Shown here one piece after another: positions 13,117-24,986 of a stretch of 64,000 bases of DNA. Origin of the DNA: Artemisia argyi (Eukaryota > Streptophyta > Magnoliopsida > Asterales > Asteraceae); NCBI GenBank assembly GCA_030686995.1, contig CM060703.1:115887361-115951360 (forward strand), given 5' to 3'. A program made the position numbers and the translations under genes. The notes below the pieces were generated by a model. That model saw only the letters and a list, made by a program, of their open reading frames with translations, searched no databases and was not told the DNA's origin. Position 1 is the stretch's first letter, and every line of letters starts with the position of its first letter.

Positions 13117-14764
13117 GTGTGTTTGGAACCGGATGAATGGATCAAAGATAGCGGTTGCTCAAGACACATGACGGGGGACAAAAGTCTTTTCTCTACCTAT
13201 CAAGTCTATGACGGAGGTAACGTTACTTTTGGTAGCAAGCTTAAAAGTAAAATCATCGAAAAATGTACTATCTCTCATGACTCTTTATCTATTGATGATG
13301 TTGCTAATGTTGACAACTTAGGATTTAATGTTCTTAGTATTAGCCAACTTTTTCGTAAAAAGTATAAAGTCCTCTTTAGTGAAAACAAAATTAAGATACT
13401 AAAAGATGGTATAACAATAGCTAAAGGAGTTCTTAAGAACAATGTATACGTCATGAAAATTGATGAAACATCTAGAGATAAACTTTGCCTTACCTCATTA
13501 GATGAGTCCTCAACTCTTTGGCATAGACGCTCAGGTCACGCTAATATGAGACTTATTCAATTCCTATCATCTAAGGAATTAGTTAGAAACCTACCCAAGT
13601 TGAAATACGACCAACACTTTTGTGATGCTTGCAAAATTAGTAAACAAGTTCATAGTAGCCATAAGGCTAAAAATATGGTGTCTACATCTAGGTGTCTAGA
13701 ACTTCTGCATATGGATTTGTTCGGTCCACCCGCTATTCAAAGTTATGGAAGCAACTTCTACACTTTGGTCATAGTGGATGCTTATTCACGCTATACATGG
13801 ACAAGATTTTTGAAACGTAAAAATGAAGCTTTCGAATAATTTGAAATTATGAGTAAGAAAATTCAAAATCAAGTAGGAAATTGCATTGTGTCTATTAGAA
13901 CGGATCATGGTCGGGAATTTGATAACGAAATACAATTTGGTGAATTTTTGTGACAAAAATGGTATAACACATAATTTCTCGGCTCCTCGCACTCCTCAAT
14001 CTAATGGTGTAGTAGAACGTAAAAACCGGACACTTCAAGAGATGAGAAGAACAATGCTTAACGAACAAAATATTCCACAAAAGTTTTGGTGTAATGCCGT
14101 CGACACATCAACTTATATTTTAAAACGAGTCCTAATTAGACCATTTTTAGATAAAACTCTATATGAATTATATAGATGTAAAAAGCCAACATTAGGATAC
14201 TTTAAAGTATTTGGGAGTAAATGCTTTATACTAAACGCCAAGGATTATCTCACTAAATTTGATCCAAAGTCTTATGAAGGTGTATTCCTTGGATATTCAC
14301 AAAATAGCAAAGCTTATATTGTTCTAAAGAAAGAAACATTAAGAGTCGAGGAATCGTTGAACGTAACATTCGACGAAAGTCCACCTCCCTCTAAGACATC
14401 ACCTTTGGTAGATGATGACTTAGTTGAAAGTCAAGTTTTTAATCAAATTGATTTAGAAAACGACAAGGAAGATGAACTATTAAATAGAGAAATAGTCAAT
14501 GTTAAAGAGTCTAAAAGTCATCCATTAGATAGTGTCGTAGGTAAACTTAATGAAAGAACCTTAAGATCAAAAGCTCAAAATGAAAGTAACTATTTTTGTT
14601 TTATATCAACCATTGAACCTAAAAATATAAATGAAGCTATAAGTGATGAATCTTGGGTAATAGCTATGCAAGAAGAATTGAACCAATTTATTAGAAATGA
14701 TGTTTGGACACTAGTTCCTCAACCAAAGAATCAAACTATAATTGGAACAAAATGGGTCTTTTGA
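13117..14764 (+). pseudogene. pol: Element A pol: protease and integrase
   Basis: Protease cuts the polyprotein; integrase inserts the DNA copy. The protease signature DSGCSRHMTG is near 13150. The pre-integrase zinc region follows, with the HRRSGHANM half and CDACKISKQVH. The integrase core shows LLHMDLFGP, VIVDAYSRYTW (first catalytic Asp), an RTDHGREF segment (second Asp) and APRTPQSNGVVERKNRT (catalytic Glu). The C-terminal part has GVFLGYSQNSKAYIV. TAA at 13837 and a frameshift near 13940 split the core; another frameshift near 14760 separates it from reverse transcriptase. All catalytic residues are still readable, in different frames. Confidence 0.92.
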
Positions 14765-16144
14765 AATAAAATGGATGAAAACGGAGTTGTGTCTTGAAAA
14801 AAAAGCTAGGCTAGTAGCACAAGGTTATAATCAACAAGAAGGCATTGACTACGATGAAACTTTTGCTCCGGTTGCTAGGCTCGAGTCAATTAGAATCTTA
14901 CTTGCATATGCATGCGCACATGACTTTAAACCTTTTCAAATGGACGTCAAAAGTGTATTCTTAAATGGTTTGATTAATGAAGAAGTTTATGTTGCTCAAC
15001 CACCGGGCTTTACCGACTTCGGAAAACCTAATCATGTTTACAAACTTAAAAAGGCTTTATACGGACTTAAGGAAGCTCCAAAAGCATGGTATGATCGACT
15101 TAAAACCTTCCTAGTTGACCATAAGTACACTATGGGCCTAGTTGACAACACTCTCTTCACTAAGAAGAAAGAATCACACATTATCATAGTTCAAATTTAT
15201 GTTGATGACATAATATTCGGATCAACTTGTCAAGAGCTATGCGATGATTTCTCTAAAATCATGCATGACGAGTTTGAGATGAGTATGATGGGAGAATTCA
15301 ACTTTTCTTAGGACTTCAAATTAAACAATTAGAAGATGGGATATTCTTTAACCAATCTAAATACATAAAATACATGTTTAAGAAATTTGGTTTAGAAGAT
15401 TCAAAACCTATCAAAACGCCTATGTCCTTGGAAACCAAGCTCACAAAGGATGAGGAAAGTGAATCCGTAGATAACACTAAATATAGGGGTATGATTGGTA
15501 GTCTACTTTATCTCATGGCTAGTAGACCCAACATTATGTTTAGCGTTTGTCTATGTGCTCGTTTTCAAGAAGATCCCAAAACAATCCATCTTGAAGCCGT
15601 AAAAAGAATTTTTATGTACATCAAAGGCACTACACATCTAGGATTGTGGTATCCCAAAGGAACGGGTGTAGAAACCATAGTGTATGCCGACTCGGATCAT
15701 GCCGGTGACTATGTTGATAGAAAAAGTACAAGTGGTATTTGTACTTTTGTTGGACATTGTCTCACCTCATGGTTCTCCAATAAGCAAACGGCCCTCGCAA
15801 TCTCAACAACTGAAGCCGAATACGTATCCGCCGGAAAAGCATGTCAACAATCTCTTTGGATGAAGCAAGAACTCGTGGACTACGGAATTGTGATTTAAGA
15901 CATATCTATCCTTTGCGACAACAAAGGAGCTATCGACCTTAGTAAAAATCCAGTCCAACATGCTCGTACTAAACATATAGAAATCCGTCATCATTTCCTT
16001 CGTGACAATGATCAAAAAGGAAACATCTCCATCGAGAAAGTATCCTCCGAAGACAACATTGCCGACATTCTTACAAAACCCCTTAAACGTGAACCATTTA
16101 ATCTTCTTAGATTAGGACTAGGACTTATGGAGCCTACTTCATAG
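14765..16144 (+). pseudogene. pol: Element A pol: reverse transcriptase and RNase H
   Basis: Copies element RNA into DNA and removes the RNA strand. Copia reverse transcriptase blocks occur in order: [25 protein letters not shown], read in two parts around ARLVAQGY and [12 protein letters not shown]; then [27 protein letters not shown]; and the active site YVDDIIFGS. Next come RGMIGSLLYLMASRPNIMFSV and the RNase H region (VYADSDHAGDYVDRKSTSG, STTEAEYVSAG, ADILTKPL). A frameshift near 15305 and a TAA at 15896 disrupt it. It ends at TAG 16142-16144. Confidence 0.92.
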
Positions 16145-16211
16145 TTTAAACATTAAATAAAATCATAGAAATTCAAAACAAAAAAATCCTTGTTCTTATA
16201 CCTGCAGGACT

Positions 16212-16260
16212 GACGGAACCAAGAAAAACAAAGGGCGGATCCCTTTATTTGGTTCCGTCC
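16212..16260 (+). repeat. Element A inverted GGAACC repeat
   Basis: GACGGAACCAA (16212-16222) and its exact complement TTGGTTCCGTC (16249-16259) form 11-bp arms around 26 bases. Confidence 0.85.
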
Positions 16261-16292
16261 AATCCATCAGAAGCATGCACAGGTTCCCTTTT

Positions 16293-16300
16293 TATATATT
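16293..16300 (+). promoter_or_regulatory. Possible internal TATA box in element A
   Basis: TATATATT, 32 bp after the inverted GGAACC repeat, repeating the motif-then-TATA order of the LTR. Weak on its own in AT-rich DNA. Confidence 0.35.
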
Positions 16301-16968
16301 AAACCATAAAAGTCTCATACTCTATACCACTCACCAAAAATAGTTACTATTCACTTCCATATCCATTTTCACACGAAAATTAGGGTTCTTGCTCAGCCAC
16401 TCTTCATTCCTATCATCATTGTAAGTATTCTAAACACAATTACTTTCCTGATCTGTGTCTAGGAAATTCTATTTATGCACAAAAACTAAAACCTTGGGGT
16501 TAGGCATCAACTTAGGAAATCATGAAGTACATTTGTCATAAACAAAACTAATTATGTTTTCCATTAGTTAGGAATTGCATCTTGTAAGACATTATCACAT
16601 TATACCAAACACCCCATGTCAAAATTTTGAAAAATCTTCTCACATTTAGGAAAAATATTTTTTCATTGATAATACAAAATAAAAACGTTATGTTTAAAAC
16701 ATCACTTGCATTATTTCTCTTGAATGCTAAAGGGGATACATAACTAATATGTATTTTCGGGTACATTCAACCGTAGCTACATTGAACTAGGAGCATTTGG
16801 ATTATCTCAAAATTTACACAAAATTTGCATCAGTAAAACCATTTTAAGCATTAAAATGAGTCGAGATAATCACAATTAATGTTTTCATATAGGCACACAC
16901 TAGAATTTTGACACTTAAACCATTATTTACATAAACTAAAATGTGAAAATTATGTTTCTAGATTCATC

Positions 16969-18019
16969 ATGCCTCCCACAACCTTCTATGACCACAAAGA
17001 CACCACCAAATACCTACCCAAACACCATAAGACCAAAGGGCTAACCTCGGCACAAGTAAAAATCTTTAAGAACCTTGAGAAGCGTTATGTCCATGAGGGT
17101 AGAACCATTGACCCTACTTTCCTTGCCGGAACCAACATTAGGGAAGAACTCTCATTTATCAACTTCGATTGTCTCTTAGACATAGATGAGCCAATTTGTC
17201 CTCGTTGCATCCTAGAATTCTATGCTTCTGTGACCCTTAGCACGGACGATGAAGGTCTCATGTCATTAAACTTTTCTATCAACCAAAATGACTTTGAAAT
17301 CACCTTAGATCAATTTGCTCAAGTTCTTCGTGTTCCTAATCGGGGCACATGTCTCTACACCGACAAATAACCACTTTCAACTCTTGACTCAATCCATGAC
17401 CGTATTCATCCTTATGATACCCCTCTAGTGAGTAAAGAAGAAATTCGTGACCACCTTTTTGTTAGCACATCTCATACTAGGAGAACCCAAGGAGGAGAGG
17501 AAGTTGCAAAAGATCCATTTGGAATGGAGCTTAACGAGTTGAAACCTCAATTCTTGAAATGGGAGGAAATCATTAGGGCCAATGTGATTAGTACTTTAGG
17601 CAATAGGGACCATATCAACACTTGTCTATCTTACATGCTCTATAGTGTATCCACCCACCAAACTTTCAACTTAGCTTACTACATTGCCGAAAGGATGGCA
17701 AACATCTCGGTCCAAGGTACCACCGCTCTTCCATACGGGATGCTTCTTACCCGTCTCTTTAGGTATTTTGAACCCATTCCTCCAAGTCCCAAAGGTCGTC
17801 GCCTATATTATCCTATCATTCACAAACCTTTGTGCCCTTATGTGATGAGAGAGTCTATAAAGCCAAAGGTAAACATCCTCACCCTCCTACCTCATCATCA
17901 TCATCATCATCCATGAGTGAAGACGACAATTTACTAAACTCTAGGCTCCCACTTGTTAAATACCTCTCACAACTTCCATCTATACCGAATGAGTCGGAGG
18001 AGTTCAAGCAAACCAAAGG
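16969..18019 (+). pseudogene. Element A first post-pol ORF (putative plant transposon protein family)
   Basis: A protein of about 370 residues in the env-like position of Sireviruses. It resembles the plant 'putative transposon protein' family often found next to LTR elements: CILEFYASVTLS, FSINQNDFEITLDQFAQVL and VPNRG are typical. ATG 16969 is the first start. A TAA at 17368 interrupts the frame, which then runs on from 17371. A frameshift near 17860 moves it to the frame that reads a Ser run through the TCA microsatellite (17895-17912). Element B interrupts the ORF at 18019, and the last 20 codons are at 46884-46944. No membrane segment is evident, so an envelope role is unsupported. Confidence 0.75.
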
Positions 18020-18305
18020 TGTTGGATCGATATACTCTGACCAAACTACTTTGTAGCTTGTAAGATTTTAACAATCTTGAATAACTCAAAACTATTAATA
18101 ATGAAACACTGATGTAATTTTGTAAAGTATGTGGAATCTACTAACACAAAGCTAAGAAGAATAACTTTATATTAAACCAAACTTTGAACCTGCTTCTCTA
18201 TACATATTCACTAATAATCCCTAACTCTCTAATATCGTACTTGCTAATACTTGTTTTTCTGAATACGTATTCTAATGTTCGTACGTCTAATACCATCCTA
18301 AGGCT

Positions 18306-18315
18306 CCTTTTATAG
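18306..18315 (-). promoter_or_regulatory. Element B LTR TATA box (3' LTR copy)
   Basis: CTATAAAAGG on the minus strand; the same site in the active-position 5' LTR is at 46628-46637. Confidence 0.75.
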
Positions 18316-18448
18316 GCATAAGGAAAACCTTAAGTCGGTTTACAATACTTGATCGACAAGTAAACTATCCCTAACTAATTCTAGAATATTCTGATAATAT
18401 TACATAACAATCCTTAAACAATATTGCATGTCAGTCCTTTATCTTAGA

Positions 18449-18539
18449 AGTACTTTGAATATTCTCCATGCACGAGCAGTACTTTGACCTTGAGCAGCAC
18501 TTTGACACAGCAGTACTTTGAACTTCCAGAAGTACTTTG
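18449..18539. repeat. AGTACTTTG cluster in element B U3
   Basis: Four exact copies (18449, 18478, 18512, 18531) and one variant (AGCACTTTG, about 18496) within 91 bp, at the 5' end of U3 about 130 bp upstream of the TATA box. Confidence 0.9.
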
Positions 18540-18556
18540 ATCTTCATATCCCAACA

Positions 18557-18570
18557 ATCCTCCCCTAACT
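18557..18570 (-). other. Element B polypurine tract
   Basis: AGTTAGGGGAGGAT on the minus strand, abutting the 3' LTR. Confidence 0.85.
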
Positions 18571-19470
18571 TGAATTCTACTTACTTGATTTCAAGTTTCT
18601 TTGTTATCTTTTTGATCTTTAACATCTTTATCTTCAAGGAAAATTGTGTCTTTAACTCTTATCTAACTTGCGTGTCAAAGTACTCTTTATCAGCTTCAGA
18701 TGATATCTTCACAGCAACAAATCTTTTCAGCAACTCAGTAGTATTTTGACAAAGTGTACATCAAATCTTTAAAGTTTCATACTATTCTCATCACTTCCAG
18801 GTGTGTAAACTCCTGTGAGAGGTGAATCATTGAAATTTAATGGATTTTGATGTCTCTTTACCAAAACCATTAACTCTGGAGTAGCCAATGTTTAGGTTAG
18901 AACAACCATGGTACATTGATAACTATATGATTTTTAGCAAATCATCAGCTATCAACGGATTTGTTTAGTCTTTACCAAGAGCCGTTTGCTTTTGGACTAG
19001 TTAGTTCTTTTATCACAACCATGGTGAACTAATTACCATATAAATGGATTTTCCACTGCCTTTACCACAAGCCATTTTCTTGTGGGCTAGCCAACTCTTC
19101 AATTTTACAGATATGGAAACCATACAATTTTTAGTAAATTGTCAACTAAAATTGGATTTTATTATCACATCAGAGCCGTACCCTCATGATGAGTCAACTC
19201 TTTCTTGTCTGTTAAACATGGTAAGTTGAATACCATTTGCTGTGTAGTACAAGTACTAACACCATGTGTGACTTTTCAAAACCTTTATAGATATCATCTT
19301 ATGCTTCACAAAGTTTTTCTTTTAAAACTTAATCAATATCAAAAGACTTTACTGGTTTTATGCAGCAAGCAGTACTTTGAGAAAGTACTGTTTGTCTAGT
19401 AATACTTTGAATAAAGTACTTTATTATTCAAAAAATATTTATACAATACAAATCATACCAGTATTTATGC
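18571..19470. other. Element B 3' untranslated spacer
   Basis: No gene. Contains loosely repeated segments (18840-19110) around a word close to TGGATTTT...ACCA...CCATT, and AGTACTTTG copies at 19371 and 19413 with variants between. Confidence 0.6.
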
Positions 19471-22302
19471 AATATCATCACCTGAAGTAGTCCACTGTAT
19501 GAATAATTCAATCACCATTAATGCTACTTCAGTCTCATTCTCAACTTCCATACCATGATCCAACATTCTGACCATAATTTCCCTTATCAGAGGATATCTT
19601 CTCTCTGTAAACATATGGCTCATAGCTCCATCTTCCATTTCAAGTGAGTGTACCCCTGATGCTCAAAGAATCTCCATCTTGTTATTTCCCAATTCTCTTG
19701 ATCATTCCACAGAGCATCACTACTTGTTTCATTTGTCTCCCAGATGGTTATTAAATCACCCAATAAGAACAATCCCACTCCTTTTGGCTCAGTATTCTCA
19801 AAGTAATCTTGCACTTGTAGGTACAAATAGTATAAATCTTCTCTGTCTACCTTGTGCAATATATCCCACAGCATATTGAATACTGTAAAGCTTTCATCCT
19901 CCGTATGAAAAATGAGATAGTCTCCATCAGATGATTCTACCACAGAAAATGTAGAAATCTTGGACTTCTTCTCAGCATTCTCTGTCTTATTTGGATTTTC
20001 AAAATCCACAACCCTAAGATAATTCCTCAGCTCATCAACAGTATCTGCTTTTAGCATCTTGAGCCTCTTTGATAACTGATCATCTTGAGTTGCCCTCTTC
20101 CTTTTTAACTTTATTTTCTCAGCTTGTTCTTTCATTAAATCATGCAACTTCTTTTCTTTCTCAGAATCCATAGGCACAAAACTATCCAACTCTCTTTTCA
20201 TTGATTCTAGAACACTGTCATATAGTTCTTTTACCTGTGGATATCTTAACCTTTGTAGAATTCTTAAATCCTATGCCTTTTAGAAAACTAATCATAGAAT
20301 TTCTTTCTTAAGCTTTAGACAGTGGCCTTCTTGTTTCAACAACTCGCTCTCTTGATTCCCTTAAGTAATCAGCATCCAAATCAGCTTGATACTTTCTAGC
20401 AGCTTCTTCATTCTTAGCTACCTCAAAAGCTCTTAGCTGTGCCAGAGTGAACTTCTTCTTCTTTGATTCTTGCATAATCCCTTTTCCTTTATCCTTAGGA
20501 TCTAATTCTTCAGACTCAGAAGAAGCTTGTGAGACTTGAGCTTGTTCAATACTAGGAATACTTATCCCTCTTGGTATTGATATATTAACCATAATCTCAG
20601 CAATAGTCTCATCATCACTAGCTGTGTGCTCCTGTATCTCTTCTTGCTGAATAGAAGGACCAGCTTCATCATAAAAAATCCTTGTAGAAGGTCCATCTTC
20701 ATCAACATTTAAGGCAACAGTACCTTGATCACCTTGATCCAAAGTACTTTGCACACCAGTACTTTGAGGATTAGTACCTTGAGTATCTATATGTTGATCA
20801 GCAGTACTTTGAATATCAGCACCTTCAACATCAGTACTTTGTGCTTTATTCTCTTCTGCAATATTTTACTCAATTTCATCAAGTTTTCTTTCAGTAGTAC
20901 CTTGAGCAATGTCTTCAAAATCCATAGCATGAGTTTCTTCATATTGATCTTGAGGCACAGCATCATGTTCATTCAGATTATCATTCTGATTCCTCCCCAA
21001 TATGAATGATGATGACCTCTTCGTACTCTTCTTAGATTTTGAAGCCTTCTTGTATTTCTGAGCACTTCTCTTCTTTTGCTTGACCCATAGTCTGTGATTC
21101 TGAACAAGTGGCTAAACAAATCTCTTCAATCTCCTGAACTTATTTCTCAATCTCTTGATCTCATCAGCTTGTGCATTAATGACCTTCTTCATCCTTCTGA
21201 ATTCCCTAGTCAAAGCATAAGTATCCAGATATCCCACATCTCCCTCATCTCCTCCAGGTGTTTGAAACCCACCTGTGGAAGTATAATCATCAGGAGATGG
21301 TGGTTTATCTTTCTCTGAAGCAGTACCTTGCAGATAAGTACTTTCCTTGGAAACAGGATGTTGAGAAGTACTTTCAATAGAAATAGTCTTCTCCCTTGAT
21401 ACATGAACAGGAACAGACAAAGAAGTAGTTCTTTCACTTGAAGTAACTTGCTGAGGTGATGCAAGAGGTGGTGTTGAAGTATGTTCTGATGCAGAATGCT
21501 CAAAATGTGCAGAATCACTTTCTTCATCAGCAGCATCCCTAACTGCTTGTGCTACTTCCAATATATGAGCTGTCAAAGGTGTGTTGTAGCCAGAAAACTT
21601 AACACCATTGTTAGACAAAAAAGTGAACACCTTGTGTGGAAGTATAACAGTAGGTATAAAATCTTGAGGTTTTGGAACACCCTCAAGTGGTTTGTCTAAG
21701 AACAACTGAATAAACCTAGGATACATCAAAAATGGTGAACTAGCTTTGATGTGAGCAAGCATACCATCAATAATCATATAGGAGAAGTTAAATTGTTGAT
21801 TGGTAGCTAACCCAACTAATGCAGAGGCTATGTTATGTCCAAATTGATCACAAGCAGTACTTTTGGGACTTAGACAATGAAACAAAGCATGGATAAGGTA
21901 CTTCCAATGTGGAATAACCAATGCCTTTTGAAAAGTAAGCTTATTAAGAACACCTTCATAGCCTATCTCTCTTAGTTCATCCCAAATAATTTGTTTATCA
22001 AAAAGAACATTACCTTCTTCATCATCAAACAATAACACCTCCCTTATTGTGGCTTCAGTGATACGAATAGGTCTTCGTACAACTGTAGCTTGAATAACAT
22101 CTTCTCCTTCTTCCAAACCAGATCTAGCTGTAGCCCAAAACTCTTGAATCCAGGGACCAATGATTTCTGGATTGACCAAAAGTGAATAATTGATAAATGA
22201 CCAAGTAAGAAAATCAATGATGCCATGAAAATCAACATTATTTTGCGTCTTCTCCAAGTTGGCAATCATATTGTGTTTGCTAATTGTTGGACAGTTTGCC
22301 AT
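19471..22302 (-). pseudogene. Element B long post-pol ORF
   Basis: A long ORF in the env-like position. ATG 22302 opens a 396-residue frame: an N-terminal region (NVDFHGIIDFLTWSFINYSL, PWIQEFWATA, FQKALVIPHWKYLIHALFHC, GLATNQQFNFSYMIIDGML), then a Ser/Thr-rich linker and a basic coiled coil (DEIKRLRNKFRRLKRF). The frame continues past stops at 21109 and about 20872 into a charged segment ending at 20308, shifts frame, and resumes at 20201 with SFTVFNMLWDILHKVDREDL. A further frameshift near 19620 leads to the end near 19471. From memory this matches uncharacterised proteins common in Asteraceae. Function unknown. Confidence 0.7.
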
Positions 22303-22775
22303 TGTTTGTGTTTGTGAAAGAGAATGATAATCGATGATGAATTTGTTAGTGTTTAATGGATGAATAGTAATGAGAATGAGGGTTTATAATCACAAAGAAG
22401 GATAATATACAAAAAATCATGGTTACTTAATGAATTTACCATTATTTTTGGAATTTATCTTCCCCATATCTTTCGTAAATTTGTTACCCCGTATTTCTGA
22501 CCGTTGGAACAGTATCCTGACACGTCAGTACTTTCCATGAACCACCAAACAGTACTTTGCCATATAATATGGAGCATTACTTTCATGCAAACATGAAGCA
22601 GTACTTTGGCTAAAAGTACTTTCCATCAAAATATCTAACAATATTGACTTTTTGACCAAAATATCTTCTGAAAGTCAACCCGAGATAATAAATACTTTCC
22701 ATACTTACTTTCCAAAGCTACCAATACAAGTAGGAGTTAATAGCCTTCATAAATAACCCTTGGTATTGACTTGCC
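22303..22775. other. Element B spacer between post-pol ORF and antisense gene
   Basis: A divergent spacer: the post-pol ORF starts leftward at 22302 and the antisense gene's TATA box points right at 22776. It holds at least four AGTACTTT copies (22527, 22551, 22600, 22615), a natural place for a two-way promoter. Confidence 0.6.
22527..22623. repeat. AGTACTTT cluster in the divergent spacer
   Basis: Four copies plus a variant (GCATTACTTTC) in 97 bp, the same density as the U3 cluster. Confidence 0.85.
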
Positions 22776-22783
22776 TATAAAAA
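22776..22783 (+). promoter_or_regulatory. TATA box of the antisense gene in element B
   Basis: TATAAAAA on the plus strand, 73 bp before ATG 22849; the expected start site leaves a leader of about 40 bases. Confidence 0.6.
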
Positions 22784-22848
22784 GAACTCAGAACCACACT
22801 TATCTACACCAAAGCCTTGTTTTTAACATCACAAACCCTAATATCATC

Positions 22849-23289
22849 ATGAGTCACTTTCCACTAATTTACATCTCATCAGATGATACCTCTGATTCAG
22901 AGATAAGCTATTACTCTGACTCTGATTCAGGATGGAGTGGCTATTTTCCTCCAAGTGCATCAAGCTCAAAAAACCTGAAGCCTAATAAAAAGGTTTTTAC
23001 CCCTGCTCCTGCTCCATCTCTTTCCAATGAGTTGCGACATGCATTGACACGGGCTCTGGAAACAGCTTTGAAGAACATGAAGTGGCCTGCCCAAAAGAAG
23101 CCTACAAGACTAGAAAGGCCTCCAAAGCAAGTGCTAGGCCTTGCTTGCCCAAGAAAGCAACCTACCTTTGATAACAAGAGGAAGGTTGCTCAGAAAGCAA
23201 AGCAGAGCTATGAGGGAAAAGGGCAAGAGGCCAATGGAGTAGCTAGTGTAGGGTGTAGGTTGTTTAGGGTTTATGTTGTGTTGTGTTGA
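22849..23289 (+). CDS. Small opposite-strand gene in element B, unknown function
   Basis: A 146-codon ORF on the strand opposite to all other B genes. ATG 22849 is the first ATG after the TATA box (22776), the frame is uninterrupted to TGA 23287, and AATAAA follows at 23350, so a whole transcription unit is visible. The product begins MSHFPLIYISSDDTSDSE, with an acidic Ser/Asp/Tyr stretch to about residue 35, then a Pro/Ser linker, a short amphipathic segment (LRHALTRALETALKNM, about 63-78) and a Lys/Arg/Pro-rich basic tail that could bind nucleic acid. No family recognised. It is intact while B's own genes are broken, though short ORFs survive more easily by chance. Confidence 0.6.
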   Translation: MSHFPLIYISSDDTSDSEISYYSDSDSGWSGYFPPSASSSKNLKPNKKVFTPAPAPSLSNELRHALTRALETALKNMKWPAQKKPTRLERPPKQVLGLACPRKQPTFDNKRKVAQKAKQSYEGKGQEANGVASVGCRLFRVYVVLC

Positions 23290-23349
23290 TGATTTTTCTG
23301 ATGTGTCTGTCTTTCCTGAATGTTGAATGTAACTCCTTTGATGAACATG

Positions 23350-23355
23350 AATAAA
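23350..23355 (+). terminator. Polyadenylation signal for the antisense gene
   Basis: AATAAA 60 bp after the stop codon, followed by TG-rich sequence. It lies just before the 3' end of B's pol on the other strand (23434), so the two transcripts would converge with little or no coding overlap. Confidence 0.5.
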
Positions 23356-23433
23356 GTTACCTTTCTGTTTAATGATAAATGTAGCCTCCCCTTAAATAAT
23401 GAATAGCTACTAATGCCTCCCCTCAAATATAGC

Positions 23434-24986
23434 TTAATTATTGATCATCCCAATACTCACCACTAAAAAGGTAAATCTTGAAACATCAAATCCCTTTGTG
23501 AGTAAATCTGCTATGTTATCATCTGTGTGAACTTTAACATTTATGAGTCTGTGCTCATAACAATCTCTGATAAAGTGATGCCTAATCTAAATATGCTTTG
23601 TCTTGGAATGATAAACAAGATTATTCACAATACAGATTGTACTCTCATTATCAATGTTGATAGGAGTATTCTTGAAGTTGAATCCATTGTCCAAAAGTTG
23701 ATTTTGTAACCAAAGCACTTGGGCACAACAACTTTTAGGAGCCACATATTCTGCTTCTTTGGAAGATGTTGCTGCAATTGTTTGCTTCTTGCATTGCCAT
23801 GAAACTAATCTTCTTCCAAGATATTGGCATCCTCTAGTGGTTGATCTTCTGTCATTATTGTCTCCAGCATAATCACTGTCTGAAAAGGCTTCCAAAAGAA
23901 AAGGAGACTCCCTAGGATACCACAACCCTAGCTTAGGTTGTTGCCTAAGATACCTAAAAATCCTCTTGACTGCATTCAGATGTGAATCTTTGGGTTTGAC
24001 CTGATGTCTTGCACATAAACACACAGCAAAAGTAATATCAGGTCTAGATGCAGTCAAATACATTAGATAGCCAATCATGGATCTATAGAGCTTAACATCA
24101 ACATCTTCCCCATCTTCATCTTTTCCCAATGGTTTGTTAGCATTAATGGGTGTGGATGCTGGCTTGACAGTGGTGAAGTTAAACCTCTTATGAATGTCTG
24201 TAACATAGTTATCTTGACTAATGAAAATTTCACCGCTTGATTGTTGAACTTGAAGCCCCAAAAAGAATGTTAATTCACCCATGAAACTCATTTGAAACTC
24301 CTTTTGCATAAGCTCCTCAACTCTTTCACCATTGACTGTTTTGTGGCTCCAAAGATAATGTCATCCACATACACTTGGACAAGCATAATATCCTTTTTGT
24401 CTCTTTTGATAAACAAAGTCTTATCAATAGCACCTCTCCTGTAACCATGTTGCAATAGAAAAGTGGAGAGTCTTTCATACCAAGCTCTAGGGGCTTGATG
24501 GAGGCCATACAGAGCCTCAATAACCTTGTAGACTTTGTTTGGATGTGCAGGATCTTCAAAACCAGGAGGTTGTTTGACATAGACTTCCTCTGTGATAGTG
24601 CCATAGAGAAAAGCACTTTTAACATCCATCTGATATACAGGAAAGCCCATATATGATGCAAAAGCCAGAAACAATCTTATGGCTTCAATTCTAGCCACAA
24701 GAGCAAACACTTCATCATAGTCTACCCCTTCTTCTTGTCTGTAGCCTTGAGCAACTAATCTTGCTTTATTCTTGATGACATTTCCTCTTTCATCTCTTTT
24801 AACTCTAAAGACCCATTTTGTACCAATTAGCCTCTTACCATCAGGTAAATCACATAATACCCATACTTCTTGAAGTTTAAATTGTAAAAGTTCTTCTTGC
24901 ATGGCTTCAACCCAACTCTCTTTAGCTAATGCTTGAGCTACTGTCTTAGGTTCCTATTGAGACAGAAAGCAAGCAAATAAGCACAA
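23434..24986 (-). pseudogene. pol: Element B pol: reverse transcriptase and RNase H
   Basis: Copia reverse transcriptase with blocks in order: [64 protein letters not shown] and the active site YVDDIIFGA. It continues into MGELTFFLGLQV, SRPDITFAVCLCARHQ, the RNase H segment SDSDYAGDNNDRRST, SSKEAEYV and ADLLTKGF. A frameshift near 24300 separates palm and connection, and TAG near 23585 replaces the Glu of a KHIEIRHHF-type motif. One tract reads DEVFALVARIEAIR where [10 protein letters not shown] is usual. It ends at TAA 23434. Confidence 0.92.

Larger units (their letters stand above)
16145..16968 (+). other. Element A spacer between pol and first post-pol ORF
   Basis: AT-rich, no gene. It carries an inverted GGAACC motif and a TATA-like site near its left end and could act as a leader or internal promoter for the downstream ORF. 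A YYYYAG-rich end near 16960 precedes the ATG and could be a splice acceptor, but this is speculative. Confidence 0.6.
18020..18556 (-). repeat. Element B 3' LTR
   Basis: 537 bp, TGTTGGATCG to ATCCCAACA; partner at 46343-46878. Confidence 0.95.

Noticed and set aside
16969..18019. Possibility that A's post-pol ORF is a true envelope gene
   Set aside because: No signal peptide, no membrane segment and no glycosylation-rich ectodomain visible; only the genomic position is env-like.
18449..18539. Possible CRISPR-like or satellite array for the regularly recurring AGTACTTTG words
   Set aside because: Spacing is irregular, units are only 9 bp and the context is a plant LTR; it is a dispersed motif, not an array of repeats and spacers.
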